Part shown: positions 53,471 through 63,251 of the stretch, piece by piece
How the letters are laid out: each line of letters opens with the position of its first letter
Numbering within the stretch: the first letter of the stretch is position 1
Assembly: GCA_016791115.1 (NCBI GenBank)
Contig: JAEUNL010000004.1
Coordinates: forward strand, 1-64,000
Length of the DNA stretch: 64,000 bases
From: Rhodocyclaceae bacterium
GTDB lineage: Bacteria; Pseudomonadota; Gammaproteobacteria; Burkholderiales; Rhodocyclaceae
Direction: 5' to 3'
The notes under the pieces: generated by a model
Seen by the model: only the letters and a program-made list of their open reading frames with translations
Told to the model about the DNA's origin: nothing
Database searches by the model: none
Program-made: the position numbers and the translations under genes

Positions 53471-54010
53471 ATGAGTGCTGAATTGATCCTCGGCGGAGCG
53501 CGTTCCGGCAAAAGCACCTATGCCGAGCGGCTGGCACGACAATCCGGCAGGCGCGTCACCGTCATTGCCACCGCGCTGCCGCTCGACGACGAGATGGCCG
53601 CACGTATCCGCGCCCATCGCGAAGGGCGCCCGCCCGAATGGGAAACCGTGGAAGCGCCCTACGATCTCGCCACCGCCCTCCAGACTGCGGCCATGACCGA
53701 TCGGTTCGTCATCGTCGATTGCCTGACCTTGTGGGCAACCAACCACCTGTGTCCGCAAGAATCAAACGGCACCGACGGTTCGCCTTCGCGCTGGCTTGCA
53801 GCACGCTGCGCCTTGCTGGAATCCATTTCAAGCGTGGCAGGCGAGGTGGTCGTCGTGTCGAACGAGATCGGCTGGGGTGTCGTGCCGATGGGCGCCTCCA
53901 CGCGCCGCTTTGTGGACGAACTGGGCTGGCTCAACCAGGCAGTTGCCGCGCGCTGCGGCACGGTAACGCTCCTGGCCGCAGGTTTGCCGGTTCGTCTGAA
54001 AGAACGGTAG
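53471..54010 (+). CDS. cobU: Adenosylcobinamide kinase / adenosylcobinamide-phosphate guanylyltransferase
   Basis: A 179-residue protein with the P-loop GGARSGKSTYAERLA, the VTVIATALPLDDEMAARIRAHR segment (His for guanylylation) and VSNEIGWGVVP near the end. CobU phosphorylates adenosylcobinamide and links GMP to it in nucleotide-loop assembly. It follows btuB by five bases and overlaps btuF by one. Confidence 0.95.
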   Translation: MSAELILGGARSGKSTYAERLARQSGRRVTVIATALPLDDEMAARIRAHREGRPPEWETVEAPYDLATALQTAAMTDRFVIVDCLTLWATNHLCPQESNGTDGSPSRWLAARCALLESISSVAGEVVVVSNEIGWGVVPMGASTRRFVDELGWLNQAVAARCGTVTLLAAGLPVRLKER

Positions 54011-54900
54011 TGATCCGCAACCTTTCCGCGCTGCTCGCCCTGCTCTGCCACGCCATCGTCTCCTGGGCGAGCATCGACCTGCGCGACGATTCGGGACGCG
54101 AGCTTCACCTCGCCCGACCCGCGCAACGCATCATCACCCTCTCGCCTCACGCCACCGAACTGCTGTACGCGGCAGGTGCCGGCACGACGCTGATCGCCAC
54201 GGTCGAATTCAGTGACTTCCCGCCCGCCGCCAGGCGCCTGCCCCGCGTCGGTGGATATGAAACCATTGATGTCGAACGCATCGTTGCGCTCAAGCCCGAT
54301 CTCGTGATTGCGTGGGGCAGCGGCAATCCGCCCGCGTTGATCGATCAGCTTATTGCACTTCGGGTGCCTGTCTTCATTTCCGAACCGCGTAGTCTCGACG
54401 ACATCGCATCATCCCTGCTTGCCTTCGGTCACATCGCCGCGAGCCTGCCCGAGGCCGAGAAGGCGGCCGCAGCGTTTCGCCAACGCGCGGCCGCATTACG
54501 CGCACGCTACGTCAGCCGGTCGCCGGTACGCGTGTTCTATCAGGTTTGGGATGAACCCCTGATGACGATCAACGACTCGCATCTGATCAGCAAAGTTCTA
54601 GAAATGTGCGGTGGCCGCAACGTGTTCGGACGGCTATCGTCCCTGGCACCGACCGTCGATACCGAGGCGGTCCTGGCTGCCGATCCTGACGTCATCATGT
54701 CGAGCGAGGAAATCGGAGCGAGACGCGATGCCATCGAAATCTGGCGCCGCTGGTCACGACTCAAGGCAGTGCGAAGTGACAGTCTTTTCCTTCTGCCGCG
54801 CGACATTCTGGTACGACACTCACCCCGAATACTCGACGGTGCACAGGCGGTTTGCGAACGTCTCGATCAAGTGCGTAGCCGCACTGGCGCGCCGCGATGA
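54010..54900 (+). CDS. btuF: Periplasmic cobalamin-binding protein BtuF
   Basis: A 296-residue protein with a signal peptide (LSALLALLCHAIVSWA) and a type III binding-protein fold: RIITLSPHATELLYAAGAG, LPRVGGYETIDVERIVALKPDLVIAW and DVIMSSEEIGAR. It delivers B12 to BtuCD. The GTG start overlaps the cobU stop by one base (TAGTG). It is convergent with btuD on the opposite strand, which completes the transporter. Confidence 0.92.
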   Translation: MIRNLSALLALLCHAIVSWASIDLRDDSGRELHLARPAQRIITLSPHATELLYAAGAGTTLIATVEFSDFPPAARRLPRVGGYETIDVERIVALKPDLVIAWGSGNPPALIDQLIALRVPVFISEPRSLDDIASSLLAFGHIAASLPEAEKAAAAFRQRAAALRARYVSRSPVRVFYQVWDEPLMTINDSHLISKVLEMCGGRNVFGRLSSLAPTVDTEAVLAADPDVIMSSEEIGARRDAIEIWRRWSRLKAVRSDSLFLLPRDILVRHSPRILDGAQAVCERLDQVRSRTGAPR

Positions 54901-54907
54901 GAAGGAA

Positions 54908-55711
54908 TCACGCGGCGATGAAAAATCGCCGGCCATCGAGGTCGACGGCTTTCAAGGACTGGCAATACAGTCGCGACAGCATCGATTCAGTCAGCATCGA
55001 TTCGATCGGACCGGCCGCATACTCTCCGTTGCCGAAGAGCATCAGTGCATGATCACAGAACCGGGACGCGAGGTTGACATCGTGCAGGGTCATGATGGCT
55101 GCTCGCGCGTTTCCCGCGACCTTGCCGCGCACGAGGTCGAGCAGGCGAACCTGGCGAAACAGATCAAGGTGGTTAACCGGTTCGTCGAGCAGCATCAACG
55201 GCGCATCCTGAACCAGAACCGTCGCAAGCTGCACTCGCCGACGCTCGCCACCGGAGAGTGTGGACGTGAGCCGCGATCCGAAGTCCGCGAGCCCGACTTC
55301 GGCGAGTGCGTTGCGAGTGAGAGCCTCATCCTCGGCCGACTCCCAGGCCCAAGGCGCAAGGTGCGGGTTTCGCCCTGCCATCGCCTCCTCGAACACGGTC
55401 GCCGGAAATGCGTCCTCGATCAGTTGCGGCATCAAAGAAAGCCGTTGGGCAATCGCACGACGCGACAGCGCCGATATTGCCGTCCCGCTAAGCGAAATCT
55501 CGCCCCCGTGGCTCGCACGCAGTCCGGCAAGGGTATGCAGCAACGTGGTTTTGCCAACGCCATTCATGCCGAGCACCGCCCAGCACTCACCGACGCGAAC
55601 CTCCAGGTCAAGCGAAGTGCATACGGCCATCCGGCCGATCTTCACCGTCAATTCCCTCGCCGAGCACAGCGAATGAATTGCTGCTTCGCGATCGCGCACC
55701 GGAACTGTCAT
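54908..55711 (-). CDS. btuD: Cobalamin ABC transporter ATP-binding protein
   Basis: A 267-residue ATPase with Walker A GMNGVGKTT, signature LSGGERRRVQLA, Walker B LMLLDEPVNHLD and the switch His in LHDVNLASR. It powers uptake through BtuC. The start overlaps the btuC stop by four bases. Haemin or siderophore ATPases are similar, but the neighbours decide for cobalamin. Confidence 0.9.
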   Translation of the reverse strand: MTVPVRDREAAIHSLCSARELTVKIGRMAVCTSLDLEVRVGECWAVLGMNGVGKTTLLHTLAGLRASHGGEISLSGTAISALSRRAIAQRLSLMPQLIEDAFPATVFEEAMAGRNPHLAPWAWESAEDEALTRNALAEVGLADFGSRLTSTLSGGERRRVQLATVLVQDAPLMLLDEPVNHLDLFRQVRLLDLVRGKVAGNARAAIMTLHDVNLASRFCDHALMLFGNGEYAAGPIESMLTESMLSRLYCQSLKAVDLDGRRFFIAA

Positions 55712-56664
55712 GCCGGCCCCCGTCGCAGGAGGAACAGAAACAGCGGCACCCCGATCAACGCGGTGATGACACCGACTGGCAGCTGCTGGGGAGCGAGCAG
55801 GCTGCGAGCCAATGCGTCGGCGAGCGTCAGCATCGCGCCACCACCGAGCAATGCCGCGGGGAGCAGGACACGGTGATCCCGCAACCCGGCCAATCGCAGC
55901 AGATGCGGCGTAACCAGACCGACAAAGCCGACGCTGCCGGCCGTGGTCACCGACACGGCCGCAGCGAGCGACCCGAGCACATACACCTGCCAGCGCAAAC
56001 GCCCGACGTCGACGCCGAGCGATGCGGCCCGCAGTTCCCCGTGGGCAAGAAGATTCAACGCGCGCGCTTGCGCCAGACAGGCGCCGAGCACCGCCACGGC
56101 AGATACGAGAGCCGGCCAGGGAGTCTGCGTCCCGGCAAAGTCGCCGAGCAACCAGTACACCATGCCGCGCAGCCGCGCCTCGGGCGCGATCGACAGGATC
56201 AGGCTGACGATCGCTCCCCAGCCCGAAGCCAGGACGACACCGGTCAGCAGCAGGCGCGTCGGCGCCAGATCATGATGCGACCTTGCCAATGCAAACACGA
56301 GAAGCATCGATCCCAGCGCGCCGATGAATGCAGCTGACTGGACACCAGCCGTTCCGAGGCCAAGCAGCATTGCGCAAAGAGAGAGCGCAGAAGCGCCGCC
56401 CGACACCCCTAGAACGTAAGGGTCGGCAAGTGGATTGCGCAAAAGCGCCTGCATCAGCGCCCCGGCAAGGGCCAGCAACCCTCCGACACCGAAAGCCGCC
56501 AGCGCACGAGGCAGGCGCAACCCGAACAGCACCTCTTGCGCCGCAGGATCGGATCCGGTCAGTGCCGGCCAGAGCGGCTGGGCCGTCGAGCCCAAGCCAA
56601 GCGCAGCGAGCAGCGCAAGCGCTGCCAGCCCGCCAAGGACCATGAAGATCGATGCAATCCGCAC
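55708..56664 (-). CDS. btuC: Cobalamin ABC transporter permease
   Basis: A 318-residue FecCD-family permease of about ten spans. It contains LFGLRLPRALAAFGVGGLLALAGALMQALLRNPLADPYVLGVSGGA, VYWLLGDFAG and GSVGFVGLVTPHLLRLAGLRDHR (a coupling-helix region for BtuD). No riboswitch is seen before it, so btuCD expression may be independent from btuB. It is divergent from cobT. Confidence 0.9.
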   Translation of the reverse strand: MRIASIFMVLGGLAALALLAALGLGSTAQPLWPALTGSDPAAQEVLFGLRLPRALAAFGVGGLLALAGALMQALLRNPLADPYVLGVSGGASALSLCAMLLGLGTAGVQSAAFIGALGSMLLVFALARSHHDLAPTRLLLTGVVLASGWGAIVSLILSIAPEARLRGMVYWLLGDFAGTQTPWPALVSAVAVLGACLAQARALNLLAHGELRAASLGVDVGRLRWQVYVLGSLAAAVSVTTAGSVGFVGLVTPHLLRLAGLRDHRVLLPAALLGGGAMLTLADALARSLLAPQQLPVGVITALIGVPLFLFLLRRGPA

Positions 56665-56762
56665 GAAAATTCAAATCCGCTCGAAAGAGCATCGAATTCT
56701 ATCCGCGACGCCGGCAGCGCTGCGGCGCATGCGACAATTTATCTCGCACCTAGAGAAATCAA

Positions 56763-57821
56763 ATGAAAACGGAATCCAGGATCGAACCGCCAGACTTCGC
56801 CCTTGCGCCGGCTATTCAGGACAAGCTCGACGGCAAGACCAAGCCGCGGGGCAGTCTCGGACGAATCGAATCCGTCGCACTCCGCATCGCCTTGATCCAG
56901 GGATCGCTGACGCCGCGGCTGTGCAATCCGCATGTCCTGGTATGCGCTGGCGATCACGGCGCCCTGGGCGACTTGCGCGGGCACACCTTGTCCGCGTTTC
57001 CGCAGGCCGTAACCTGGCAGATGGTAGAGAACTTTCTAGCTGAAGGTGCGGCCATCAACGTCCTCGCGCGCGAGGCTGGCCTGCGGTTGACGATCGCTGA
57101 TGCAGGCGTGGCACACGAATTCGGCCGACGCGACAACCTTGTTGACGCCAAGGTAGCGCCCGGAACGGCGAGCTGGTTCGACGGGCCGGCCATGCAGCGC
57201 GACCAATGCGTTCGCGCGATGACGAACGGCGCGGCACTTGTCGGGCAGCTCGCGCACGATGGATGCAACATCATCGGGTTCGGCGAAATGGGCATCGGCA
57301 ACTCGGCATCCGCAGCGCTGCTGACCCACGTGTTCACCGGCACTGCAATCGGCGATTGTGTCGGCCGCGGAACCGGGCTCGACGACAGTGGCCTCGCGCG
57401 CAAGCGCGCGACACTTGCCGGCCTGGCGCGGGCCTATACAGGCGAGCGGGACGCCCTCTCGCTGCTGTCACAATTCGGCGGATTCGAGATCGCCATGATC
57501 ACCGGCGCCATGCTTGCCGCCGCCCGCGCCCGGATGGTGCTGCTGATCGACGGCTTCATCGTTACCGCAGCGCTGCTGGCTGCACACGCCATCGAGCCGG
57601 CGTTGCTGGAATACTGCATCTTCTCGCACTGCTCGCAAGAACGCGGCCACGCCATCCAGCTAAGGCATTTCGATGCGGCGCCTTTGCTCGATCTCGACCT
57701 TCGCCTCGGCGAAGGCACCGGCGCCGCACTCGCCTTCCCGCTGGTGCGCTCGGCCGTCGCCATGCTCAATGATATGGCGAGCTTCGAGCAGGCGCGGATC
57801 TCGCGCCGGGAGCAACCGTGA
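56763..57821 (+). CDS. cobT: Nicotinate-nucleotide-dimethylbenzimidazole phosphoribosyltransferase
   Basis: A 352-residue enzyme. [12 protein letters not shown] near the N-terminus, [15 protein letters not shown] and the catalytic Glu in the C-terminal [13 protein letters not shown] are the CobT signatures. It makes alpha-ribazole phosphate, the lower ligand precursor. It overlaps cobS by four bases. GEMGIGNSA has S where many CobT have T. Confidence 0.95.
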   Translation: MKTESRIEPPDFALAPAIQDKLDGKTKPRGSLGRIESVALRIALIQGSLTPRLCNPHVLVCAGDHGALGDLRGHTLSAFPQAVTWQMVENFLAEGAAINVLAREAGLRLTIADAGVAHEFGRRDNLVDAKVAPGTASWFDGPAMQRDQCVRAMTNGAALVGQLAHDGCNIIGFGEMGIGNSASAALLTHVFTGTAIGDCVGRGTGLDDSGLARKRATLAGLARAYTGERDALSLLSQFGGFEIAMITGAMLAAARARMVLLIDGFIVTAALLAAHAIEPALLEYCIFSHCSQERGHAIQLRHFDAAPLLDLDLRLGEGTGAALAFPLVRSAVAMLNDMASFEQARISRREQP

Positions 57822-58618
57822 TTCGCCACGAACTGGAGCTGTTTTTCAATGCGTTGCGCTTCTTCACGCGACTTCCGATCCCCCGCTGGGTCGGCCACTC
57901 GACTGACCTCCTGAACCACTCCGCACGATATTTTCCGCTGGTGGGCTGGTTGGTCGGCATGACCGGCGCCGCAGTGTTCTGGCTGGCAAGCCTGGCACTT
58001 CCGCCCACCTTGGCGGTGGCCTTGTCGATGGTCGCGACGATCAGCCTAACCGGTGCATTCCACGAAGATGGATTCGGCGATGCGTGCGACGGTTTCGGGG
58101 GTGGCTGGGCACGGGAGCAGATACTCGCGATCATGAAGGACTCCCGCATCGGCGCCTACGGCACCATCGGACTGGTGGCGATCCTGGGCATCAAGTTCCT
58201 CGCGCTGCTCGAAATGGGCGACGGCACGGTTCCGGTTGCGCTCGTCGTCGCCCACCCCCTGTCGCGCTTCGCATCCACCACGCTGATTCGCATGCTCGAT
58301 TACGTACGCGAACATCAGCCGGACGAAACCGCCCGCGCCAAACCGCTGGCGCATCGCCTCTCCCGCAGCGAACTCGCGATCGCAGCGCTTTTCGGTTGTG
58401 CGCCGCTGTTGCTGCTGACCGGCCTCGAAGCGCTCGGCGTGATACCGCTCGTCGCCATCGTCACATTCTGTGCCGCGCGATACTTCCGCCGCCGCATCGG
58501 GGGCTACACCGGCGACTGCCTCGGTGCGACCCAGCAGCTCACTGAAGTAGCGATCTACATCGCGCTGAACTTCGCGTGGCTGTTCGAGGAAGCGGAGGAC
58601 CTATCCAGTTCCATCTGA
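57818..58618 (+). CDS. cobS: Adenosylcobinamide-GDP ribazoletransferase
   Basis: A 266-residue inner-membrane enzyme of about six to seven spans. [12 protein letters not shown] at the N-terminus, [17 protein letters not shown] with DxxxD-like metal ligands, and [15 protein letters not shown] are typical. It joins adenosylcobinamide-GDP and alpha-ribazole phosphate to make B12 (phosphate). It is coupled to cobT and overlaps cobC. Confidence 0.95.
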   Translation: MIRHELELFFNALRFFTRLPIPRWVGHSTDLLNHSARYFPLVGWLVGMTGAAVFWLASLALPPTLAVALSMVATISLTGAFHEDGFGDACDGFGGGWAREQILAIMKDSRIGAYGTIGLVAILGIKFLALLEMGDGTVPVALVVAHPLSRFASTTLIRMLDYVREHQPDETARAKPLAHRLSRSELAIAALFGCAPLLLLTGLEALGVIPLVAIVTFCAARYFRRRIGGYTGDCLGATQQLTEVAIYIALNFAWLFEEAEDLSSSI

Positions 58619-59157
58619 TCCGCCATCCGCGCACGGTGGCCGCGCCAGGTGTTTGCTACGGATCGACCGACCTCGCACTGGCCGAAGATCCCGCAGGCTG
58701 CGCACGGCGCATCGGCGCGCTGCTCCCACCCGACCCTCTCGTCATATCGAGCCCGGCGAGCCGCTGCCTCCAACTCGCACGCATGCTGCATTCCAGGCCA
58801 CGCATCGAGCCGCGACTTCGCGAAATCCATTTCGGCGACTGGGAAATGCAGGCCTACGGCCGCCTTGCGCGCGAGGCCATCGACGCCTGGGCCACCGATC
58901 CGCTGGAATTTCGCCCACCGCAGGGTGAGACAGCAAGCGAGATGCTACTGCGCGTGCGAGCGGCAACCGAGGAGATTCTGGAGCTGGAATACACCACCAT
59001 TGCGATCGTCGCGCACGGCGGGCCGCTTCGCGCCATGGCCGGCGTGCTCCTCGGCCTCGCGACTCAAGACTGGCTGAACCTGCGTTTCGATTTCGGTCGC
59101 ATCACATGCATCGACGTCACGACATCCGCTGCGAGACTCGTCGGGTCCAATCGCTGA
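58576..59157 (+). CDS. cobC: Adenosylcobalamin/alpha-ribazole phosphatase
   Basis: About 190 residues of the histidine phosphatase superfamily: [20 protein letters not shown] (phospho-His), [14 protein letters not shown], and [10 protein letters not shown] (second catalytic His). It removes the phosphate of alpha-ribazole phosphate or B12 phosphate. The start is unclear: the GTG at 58576 overlaps cobS by 43 bases. CTG at 58615 forms a CTGA overlap with the cobS stop but would leave only MIRHPRT, and an SD-like GGAGG at 58595-58599 sits between the two. Function is firm, start is not. Confidence 0.85.
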   Translation: MAVRGSGGPIQFHLIRHPRTVAAPGVCYGSTDLALAEDPAGCARRIGALLPPDPLVISSPASRCLQLARMLHSRPRIEPRLREIHFGDWEMQAYGRLAREAIDAWATDPLEFRPPQGETASEMLLRVRAATEEILELEYTTIAIVAHGGPLRAMAGVLLGLATQDWLNLRFDFGRITCIDVTTSAARLVGSNR

Positions 59158-59212
59158 GGCCAGCTTCACAAGCCACGCCTAAACACATACCGCTGCCTGC
59201 GGCAGCCCCGGA

Positions 59213-61951
59213 TCAGTGCGCTTCATCCCAGTTCGCACCGACACCCACCTCGACCAGCAGGGGCACGGCCAGCGTCGCGACGCCGCTCATCAACCGCGGC
59301 AACTGCTCGCGCACCTGTGGCAGTTCGCCATGCGGCACCTCGAGAACGAGTTCGTCATGCACCTGAAGCACGAGACGTGACTGGAAGCATTGCGCCTCGA
59401 TCCAGCGGGCGACCGCAATCATCGCCAGCTTTACGACGTCGGCCGCCGTGCCCTGCATTGGCGCATTGATGGCCGCGCGCTCCGCGCCCTGGCGGCGCCC
59501 GACATTGCTGCTGCGAATCTCGGGCATCCACAACCGGCGGCCGAAGACGGTCTCGACATACCCCCGGCTGCGCGCCGACTCGCGCGTCTCGTCCATGTAA
59601 CACTTGACGCCTGGATAGCGCGCGAAATACCGGTCTATGTAAGCCTGCGCGGCAGAGCGCTCCAACCCGAGTTCGCGCGCCAGTCCAAACGCGCTCATGC
59701 CGTAGATCAGGCCGAAATTGATGACTTTAGCATAACGCCGCTGCTCGCTCGTGATCTCGAGCGGCGTCACGCCGAATATCTCGGCCGCAGTTGCACGATG
59801 CACGTCCTCGCCGCGTGCGAACGCTTCGAGCAGACGTTCGTCACCCGACAGATGGGCCATGATGCGCAATTCGATCTGCGAATAGTCGGCCGAGACGATA
59901 TGCCATCCGGACGGAGCAGTGAAAGCGGCGCGAATGCGCCGCCCCTCTGCGGTGCGCACCGGGATGTTCTGCAGATTCGGATCCGAGCTGGCGAGCCGGC
60001 CAGTCACCGCAACGGCCTGGGAAAAACTGGTGTGCACGCGCCCGGTACGCGGATTGACCATGCGCGGCAGCTTGTCGGTATAGGTGCTCTTGAGCTTGGC
60101 CAGCGTACGGTATTCGAGGATGAGTTTCGGCAAGGGATAATCGAGCGCAAGTTGCTGCAGCACCTCCTCATCGGTCGACGGTGCCCCGGATGGGGTCTTC
60201 TTGACGACCGGCAATTTCTCCCGCTCGAAGAGGATCTCCTGGATCTGCTTGGGCGAGTTAAGGTTGAACGGTTGCTTTGCCGCTTCATGCGCCGCGCGTT
60301 CCACCTGCATCAGCTTCGTGCCGAGTTCGTGGCTCTGCTGTGCAAGCGCTGCGGAGTCGATCAGCACACCGGCCCGCTCCATCTCGAACAGCACTTCGAG
60401 TACCGGCATCTCGATATCGCGATAAACCGATTCGAGCCGCCCCGCGGCCAGCGCGGGATACAGCGCCTCGTGCAGTCGCAACGCGACATCGGAATCCTCG
60501 GCCGAATAGGACGTCGCCCGAGCCACGTCGACCTGCGCGAACCCGATCTGGCTGGCGCCCTTGCCCGCGACCTCCTCGTACTTGATCGTCGTGATGCCCA
60601 GGTGGCGCTGCGACAGCGAATCGAGATCGTGCCCCTTGTCGGACTCGAGCACATACGATTCGAGCAGGGTATCGTGCGCCACGCCGCGCACGCGGATGCC
60701 GGCATTGGCAAACACGTGCATGTCGTACTTGAGGTTCTGCCCAAGCTTGCGCGCATTCGTTGCTTCGAGCCAAGGCCGCAATCGCGCCAAGGTGGCGTCG
60801 AACGGCAGTTGCGAAGGCGCATCCGGCCCGGCATGACGGAGCGGCAGATAGGCGGCCTCCCCCGGTGCAACGGCAAACGAAATACCAACCAGATGAGCCG
60901 CCAGCGGGTCGAGGCTGTCGGTCTCGGTGTCCAGCGCAACGAGACCGGCCGCTCCGATGCGTGCGAGCCAGTCGTCAAGCTGCGCCTCGGTCAGAATGCA
61001 TGCATAGCGATCGCGATGCGAGCCGTCGTCCACCGCCGCTGGCGGATCGCCAATGGAAGCCGGGGTGGGCGCCATCGGCGCGCCGGCCGGTTCGGCCGCC
61101 TTCGACTGCATTTCTCGCAGCCAGGTCTTGAACTCGAGGCGCGCATAAATCTCGCACAATCGCTCGATGTCGGGCGCCAGCGGTTCCAGCTGCGTGACGT
61201 GAACCGGAAGGGGCACATCGCATGCAACGGTGATTAGCCGGCGCCCCAGGGGTAGAAAGTCCAGCGCACGGCGCAGGTTTTCACCTGCCACGCCGCCGAC
61301 TTCGCCGGCGCGCGCCATGATGGCGTCCAGGTCGCCATATTGCTGAAGCCACTTGACCGCGGTCTTCGGCCCGACCTTGTCTACACCGGGGACGTTATCC
61401 ACCGCATCGCCGATCAACGTGAGGTAATCGACCATGCGTGCCGGCTCGACACCGAACTTGCCCAGCACGCCCGCCTCGTCGAGCACCTCGTTGCTCATCG
61501 TGTTGACCAGCTTGACACCGGGATTGACGAGCTGCGCGAGATCCTTGTCACCGGTGGAAATCACGCACTCCATGCCGTTCGCAATTGCCTCGCGCGCGAG
61601 GGTGCCGATCACGTCGTCGGCCTCGACGCCTACGATGTTGAGCAAAGGCCAGCCCAGCGCCTGGATCAGCGCGTGCAGCGGTTCGATCTGCCGTGCGAGA
61701 TCGTCCGGCATCGGCGGCCGATGCGCCTTGTATTCCGGATAGAGATCGTCGCGAAACGTCTTGCCTTTGGCATCGAACACACAGGCACGGTACTGCGCCT
61801 TGTAGTCGCCAGTGAGGCGGCGTAGCATGTTGATCACACCATAGATGGCGCCCGTCGGCTCGTTCTGCTTGTTGCGCAGGTCCGGCAACGCGTGGAAGGC
61901 GCGATAGAGATACGACGACCCATCGACCAGCAGCAATACAGGTTTTGTCAT
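59213..61951 (-). CDS. polA: DNA polymerase I
   Basis: A 912-residue repair polymerase with all three domains. The 5' nuclease covers about 1-290 (LLVDGSSYLYRAFHALPDL and GVEADDVIGTLA). The 3'-5' exonuclease is at about 330-510, with the metal motif VALDTETDSLDP intact, so proofreading is likely. The polymerase domain has SADYSQIELRIMAHLSGDERLLEAFARGEDVH, KVINFGLIYGMSAFGLA and LQVHDELVLEVP. It fills Okazaki gaps and repairs DNA. It is convergent with cobC. Confidence 0.98.
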   Translation of the reverse strand: MTKPVLLLVDGSSYLYRAFHALPDLRNKQNEPTGAIYGVINMLRRLTGDYKAQYRACVFDAKGKTFRDDLYPEYKAHRPPMPDDLARQIEPLHALIQALGWPLLNIVGVEADDVIGTLAREAIANGMECVISTGDKDLAQLVNPGVKLVNTMSNEVLDEAGVLGKFGVEPARMVDYLTLIGDAVDNVPGVDKVGPKTAVKWLQQYGDLDAIMARAGEVGGVAGENLRRALDFLPLGRRLITVACDVPLPVHVTQLEPLAPDIERLCEIYARLEFKTWLREMQSKAAEPAGAPMAPTPASIGDPPAAVDDGSHRDRYACILTEAQLDDWLARIGAAGLVALDTETDSLDPLAAHLVGISFAVAPGEAAYLPLRHAGPDAPSQLPFDATLARLRPWLEATNARKLGQNLKYDMHVFANAGIRVRGVAHDTLLESYVLESDKGHDLDSLSQRHLGITTIKYEEVAGKGASQIGFAQVDVARATSYSAEDSDVALRLHEALYPALAAGRLESVYRDIEMPVLEVLFEMERAGVLIDSAALAQQSHELGTKLMQVERAAHEAAKQPFNLNSPKQIQEILFEREKLPVVKKTPSGAPSTDEEVLQQLALDYPLPKLILEYRTLAKLKSTYTDKLPRMVNPRTGRVHTSFSQAVAVTGRLASSDPNLQNIPVRTAEGRRIRAAFTAPSGWHIVSADYSQIELRIMAHLSGDERLLEAFARGEDVHRATAAEIFGVTPLEITSEQRRYAKVINFGLIYGMSAFGLARELGLERSAAQAYIDRYFARYPGVKCYMDETRESARSRGYVETVFGRRLWMPEIRSSNVGRRQGAERAAINAPMQGTAADVVKLAMIAVARWIEAQCFQSRLVLQVHDELVLEVPHGELPQVREQLPRLMSGVATLAVPLLVEVGVGANWDEAH

Positions 61952-62037
61952 TCAGGCAAGGCCCAATCCGCTACCATCCACTACCATCGACTCTGCGCAC
62001 TTCGGCGCATATCATCCGCAGGGACCGGCAGACTTCC

Positions 62038-62769
62038 ATGATGACGGCAAAAGAAAAACTTCCGAAGATCTCCGCGCCGGGTGCGGCGCAATCGCTGATG
62101 AGCGCGCGCGAGTCGTGGCGCATCTTCGGCATTATGGCAGAGTTCGTCGAGGCGACCGAAAGACTGGCCGCGATCCGGCCAGCGGTCAGCATCTTCGGCA
62201 GCGCGCGCACACCGCCGGATTCGGCGTACTACATGCTGACGGAGCGCATATCGAGACTGCTCTCCGATTCCGGATTCGCCGTCATTTCGGGCGGGGGTCC
62301 GGGTGTCATGGAGGCGGCCAACAAGGGCGCCTACTTCGGCAAGTCGCCGTCGGTGGGGCTCAACATCCAGCTGCCGATGGAGCAGGCTTCCAATCCCTAT
62401 CAGGATATATCGCAGACCTTCCAGCACTTCTTCGCGCGCAAGTACATGTTCGTCAAGTTCGCCACGGCCTACGTGGTACTGCCCGGCGGATTCGGAACGC
62501 TCGACGAACTGTTCGAGGCAATGACCCTGGTCCAGACCGGCAAGAGCCGCAAGATCCCGATCATCCTCGTCCACACGCCCTTCTGGCGCGGATTGCTCGA
62601 CTGGTTCCGGGACCGCCTCGTCGTCGAGGGCATGATCAACCCCGAGGATCTGGATCTGATTCAGCTGATCGACAAGCCCGAGGACGTGGTCGAGCACATC
62701 TTCAAGTTCTACGAGCGCCGCGGTTTCGCGCCGCTACCCGAGGAACACGAACTGATGCTAAACCTGTAG
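62038..62769 (+). CDS. LOG family (TIGR00730) Rossmann-fold protein
   Basis: A 243-residue protein with the LOG motifs ISGGGPGVMEAANKGA and VVLPGGFGTLDELFEA (PGGxGTxxE). The family hydrolyses nucleoside 5'-monophosphates and is named for cytokinin-activating LOG proteins. The longer form here, with about 50 extra N-terminal residues, matches bacterial members near polA. ATG at 62038 and 62041 are equivalent. It is divergent from polA. Confidence 0.9.
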   Translation: MMTAKEKLPKISAPGAAQSLMSARESWRIFGIMAEFVEATERLAAIRPAVSIFGSARTPPDSAYYMLTERISRLLSDSGFAVISGGGPGVMEAANKGAYFGKSPSVGLNIQLPMEQASNPYQDISQTFQHFFARKYMFVKFATAYVVLPGGFGTLDELFEAMTLVQTGKSRKIPIILVHTPFWRGLLDWFRDRLVVEGMINPEDLDLIQLIDKPEDVVEHIFKFYERRGFAPLPEEHELMLNL

Positions 62770-62834
62770 CCCGGGTGCGCCGCGGTGTGGTAGCGAGGCT
62801 TTGGTAGAATCACGAAATATTCGAAGGAAATCCC

Positions 62835-63182
62835 ATGCCCAGTTCTGCCCGCACCCTGCTTGCCGCGCTGACGATCGTTTTCAGCGCAGGCGCGTTCGCC
62901 CAGGCGCAAAAGCCCGCAGGACTCGAACCCCTGCCGGAGCCGCCTCCGCTGCCGCCCGGCGCAGACGACACGCTGCAGGAACCGCAAATCACGATCAAGA
63001 AGCGCGGCGAGGATACCGTCGAAGAATATCGCGTCAACGGAAAGCTTTACATGGTGAAAGTGACGCCTCCGCACGGGCGGCCCTATTTCCTGATCGACGA
63101 CCGCGGCACCGGCACCTTCTCGCGCAGGGATGACCTCGACAGCGGGATCCGCGTCCCGATGTGGGTGATCAAGCAATTCTGA
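62835..63182 (+). CDS. DUF2782 periplasmic protein
   Basis: A 115-residue protein with a signal peptide (SARTLLAALTIVFSAGAFA), a proline-rich linker (LEPLPEPPPLPPG) and a beta domain with EPQITIKKRGEDTVEEYRVNGKLYMVKVTP. This matches DUF2782, a small exported protein usually encoded beside polA or thrB in betaproteobacteria. Function is unknown. Confidence 0.88.
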   Translation: MPSSARTLLAALTIVFSAGAFAQAQKPAGLEPLPEPPPLPPGADDTLQEPQITIKKRGEDTVEEYRVNGKLYMVKVTPPHGRPYFLIDDRGTGTFSRRDDLDSGIRVPMWVIKQF

Positions 63183-63251
63183 GATGAGACTCCGGCGCCG
63201 GGACTGGCCCCGCCTCGCCGTTCCGCCCCGTCCGTCCGCCCGCTAATCGAC

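Noticed and set aside
56665-56762. Second cobalamin riboswitch between btuC and cobT
   Set aside because: Neither the GCTGCCCCCGCAAC core nor a B12 box is present on either strand, and 98 bases is too short.
59390-61237. 615-codon frame antisense to polA
   Set aside because: polA is complete with all motifs on the opposite strand; the frame is a GC-content artefact.
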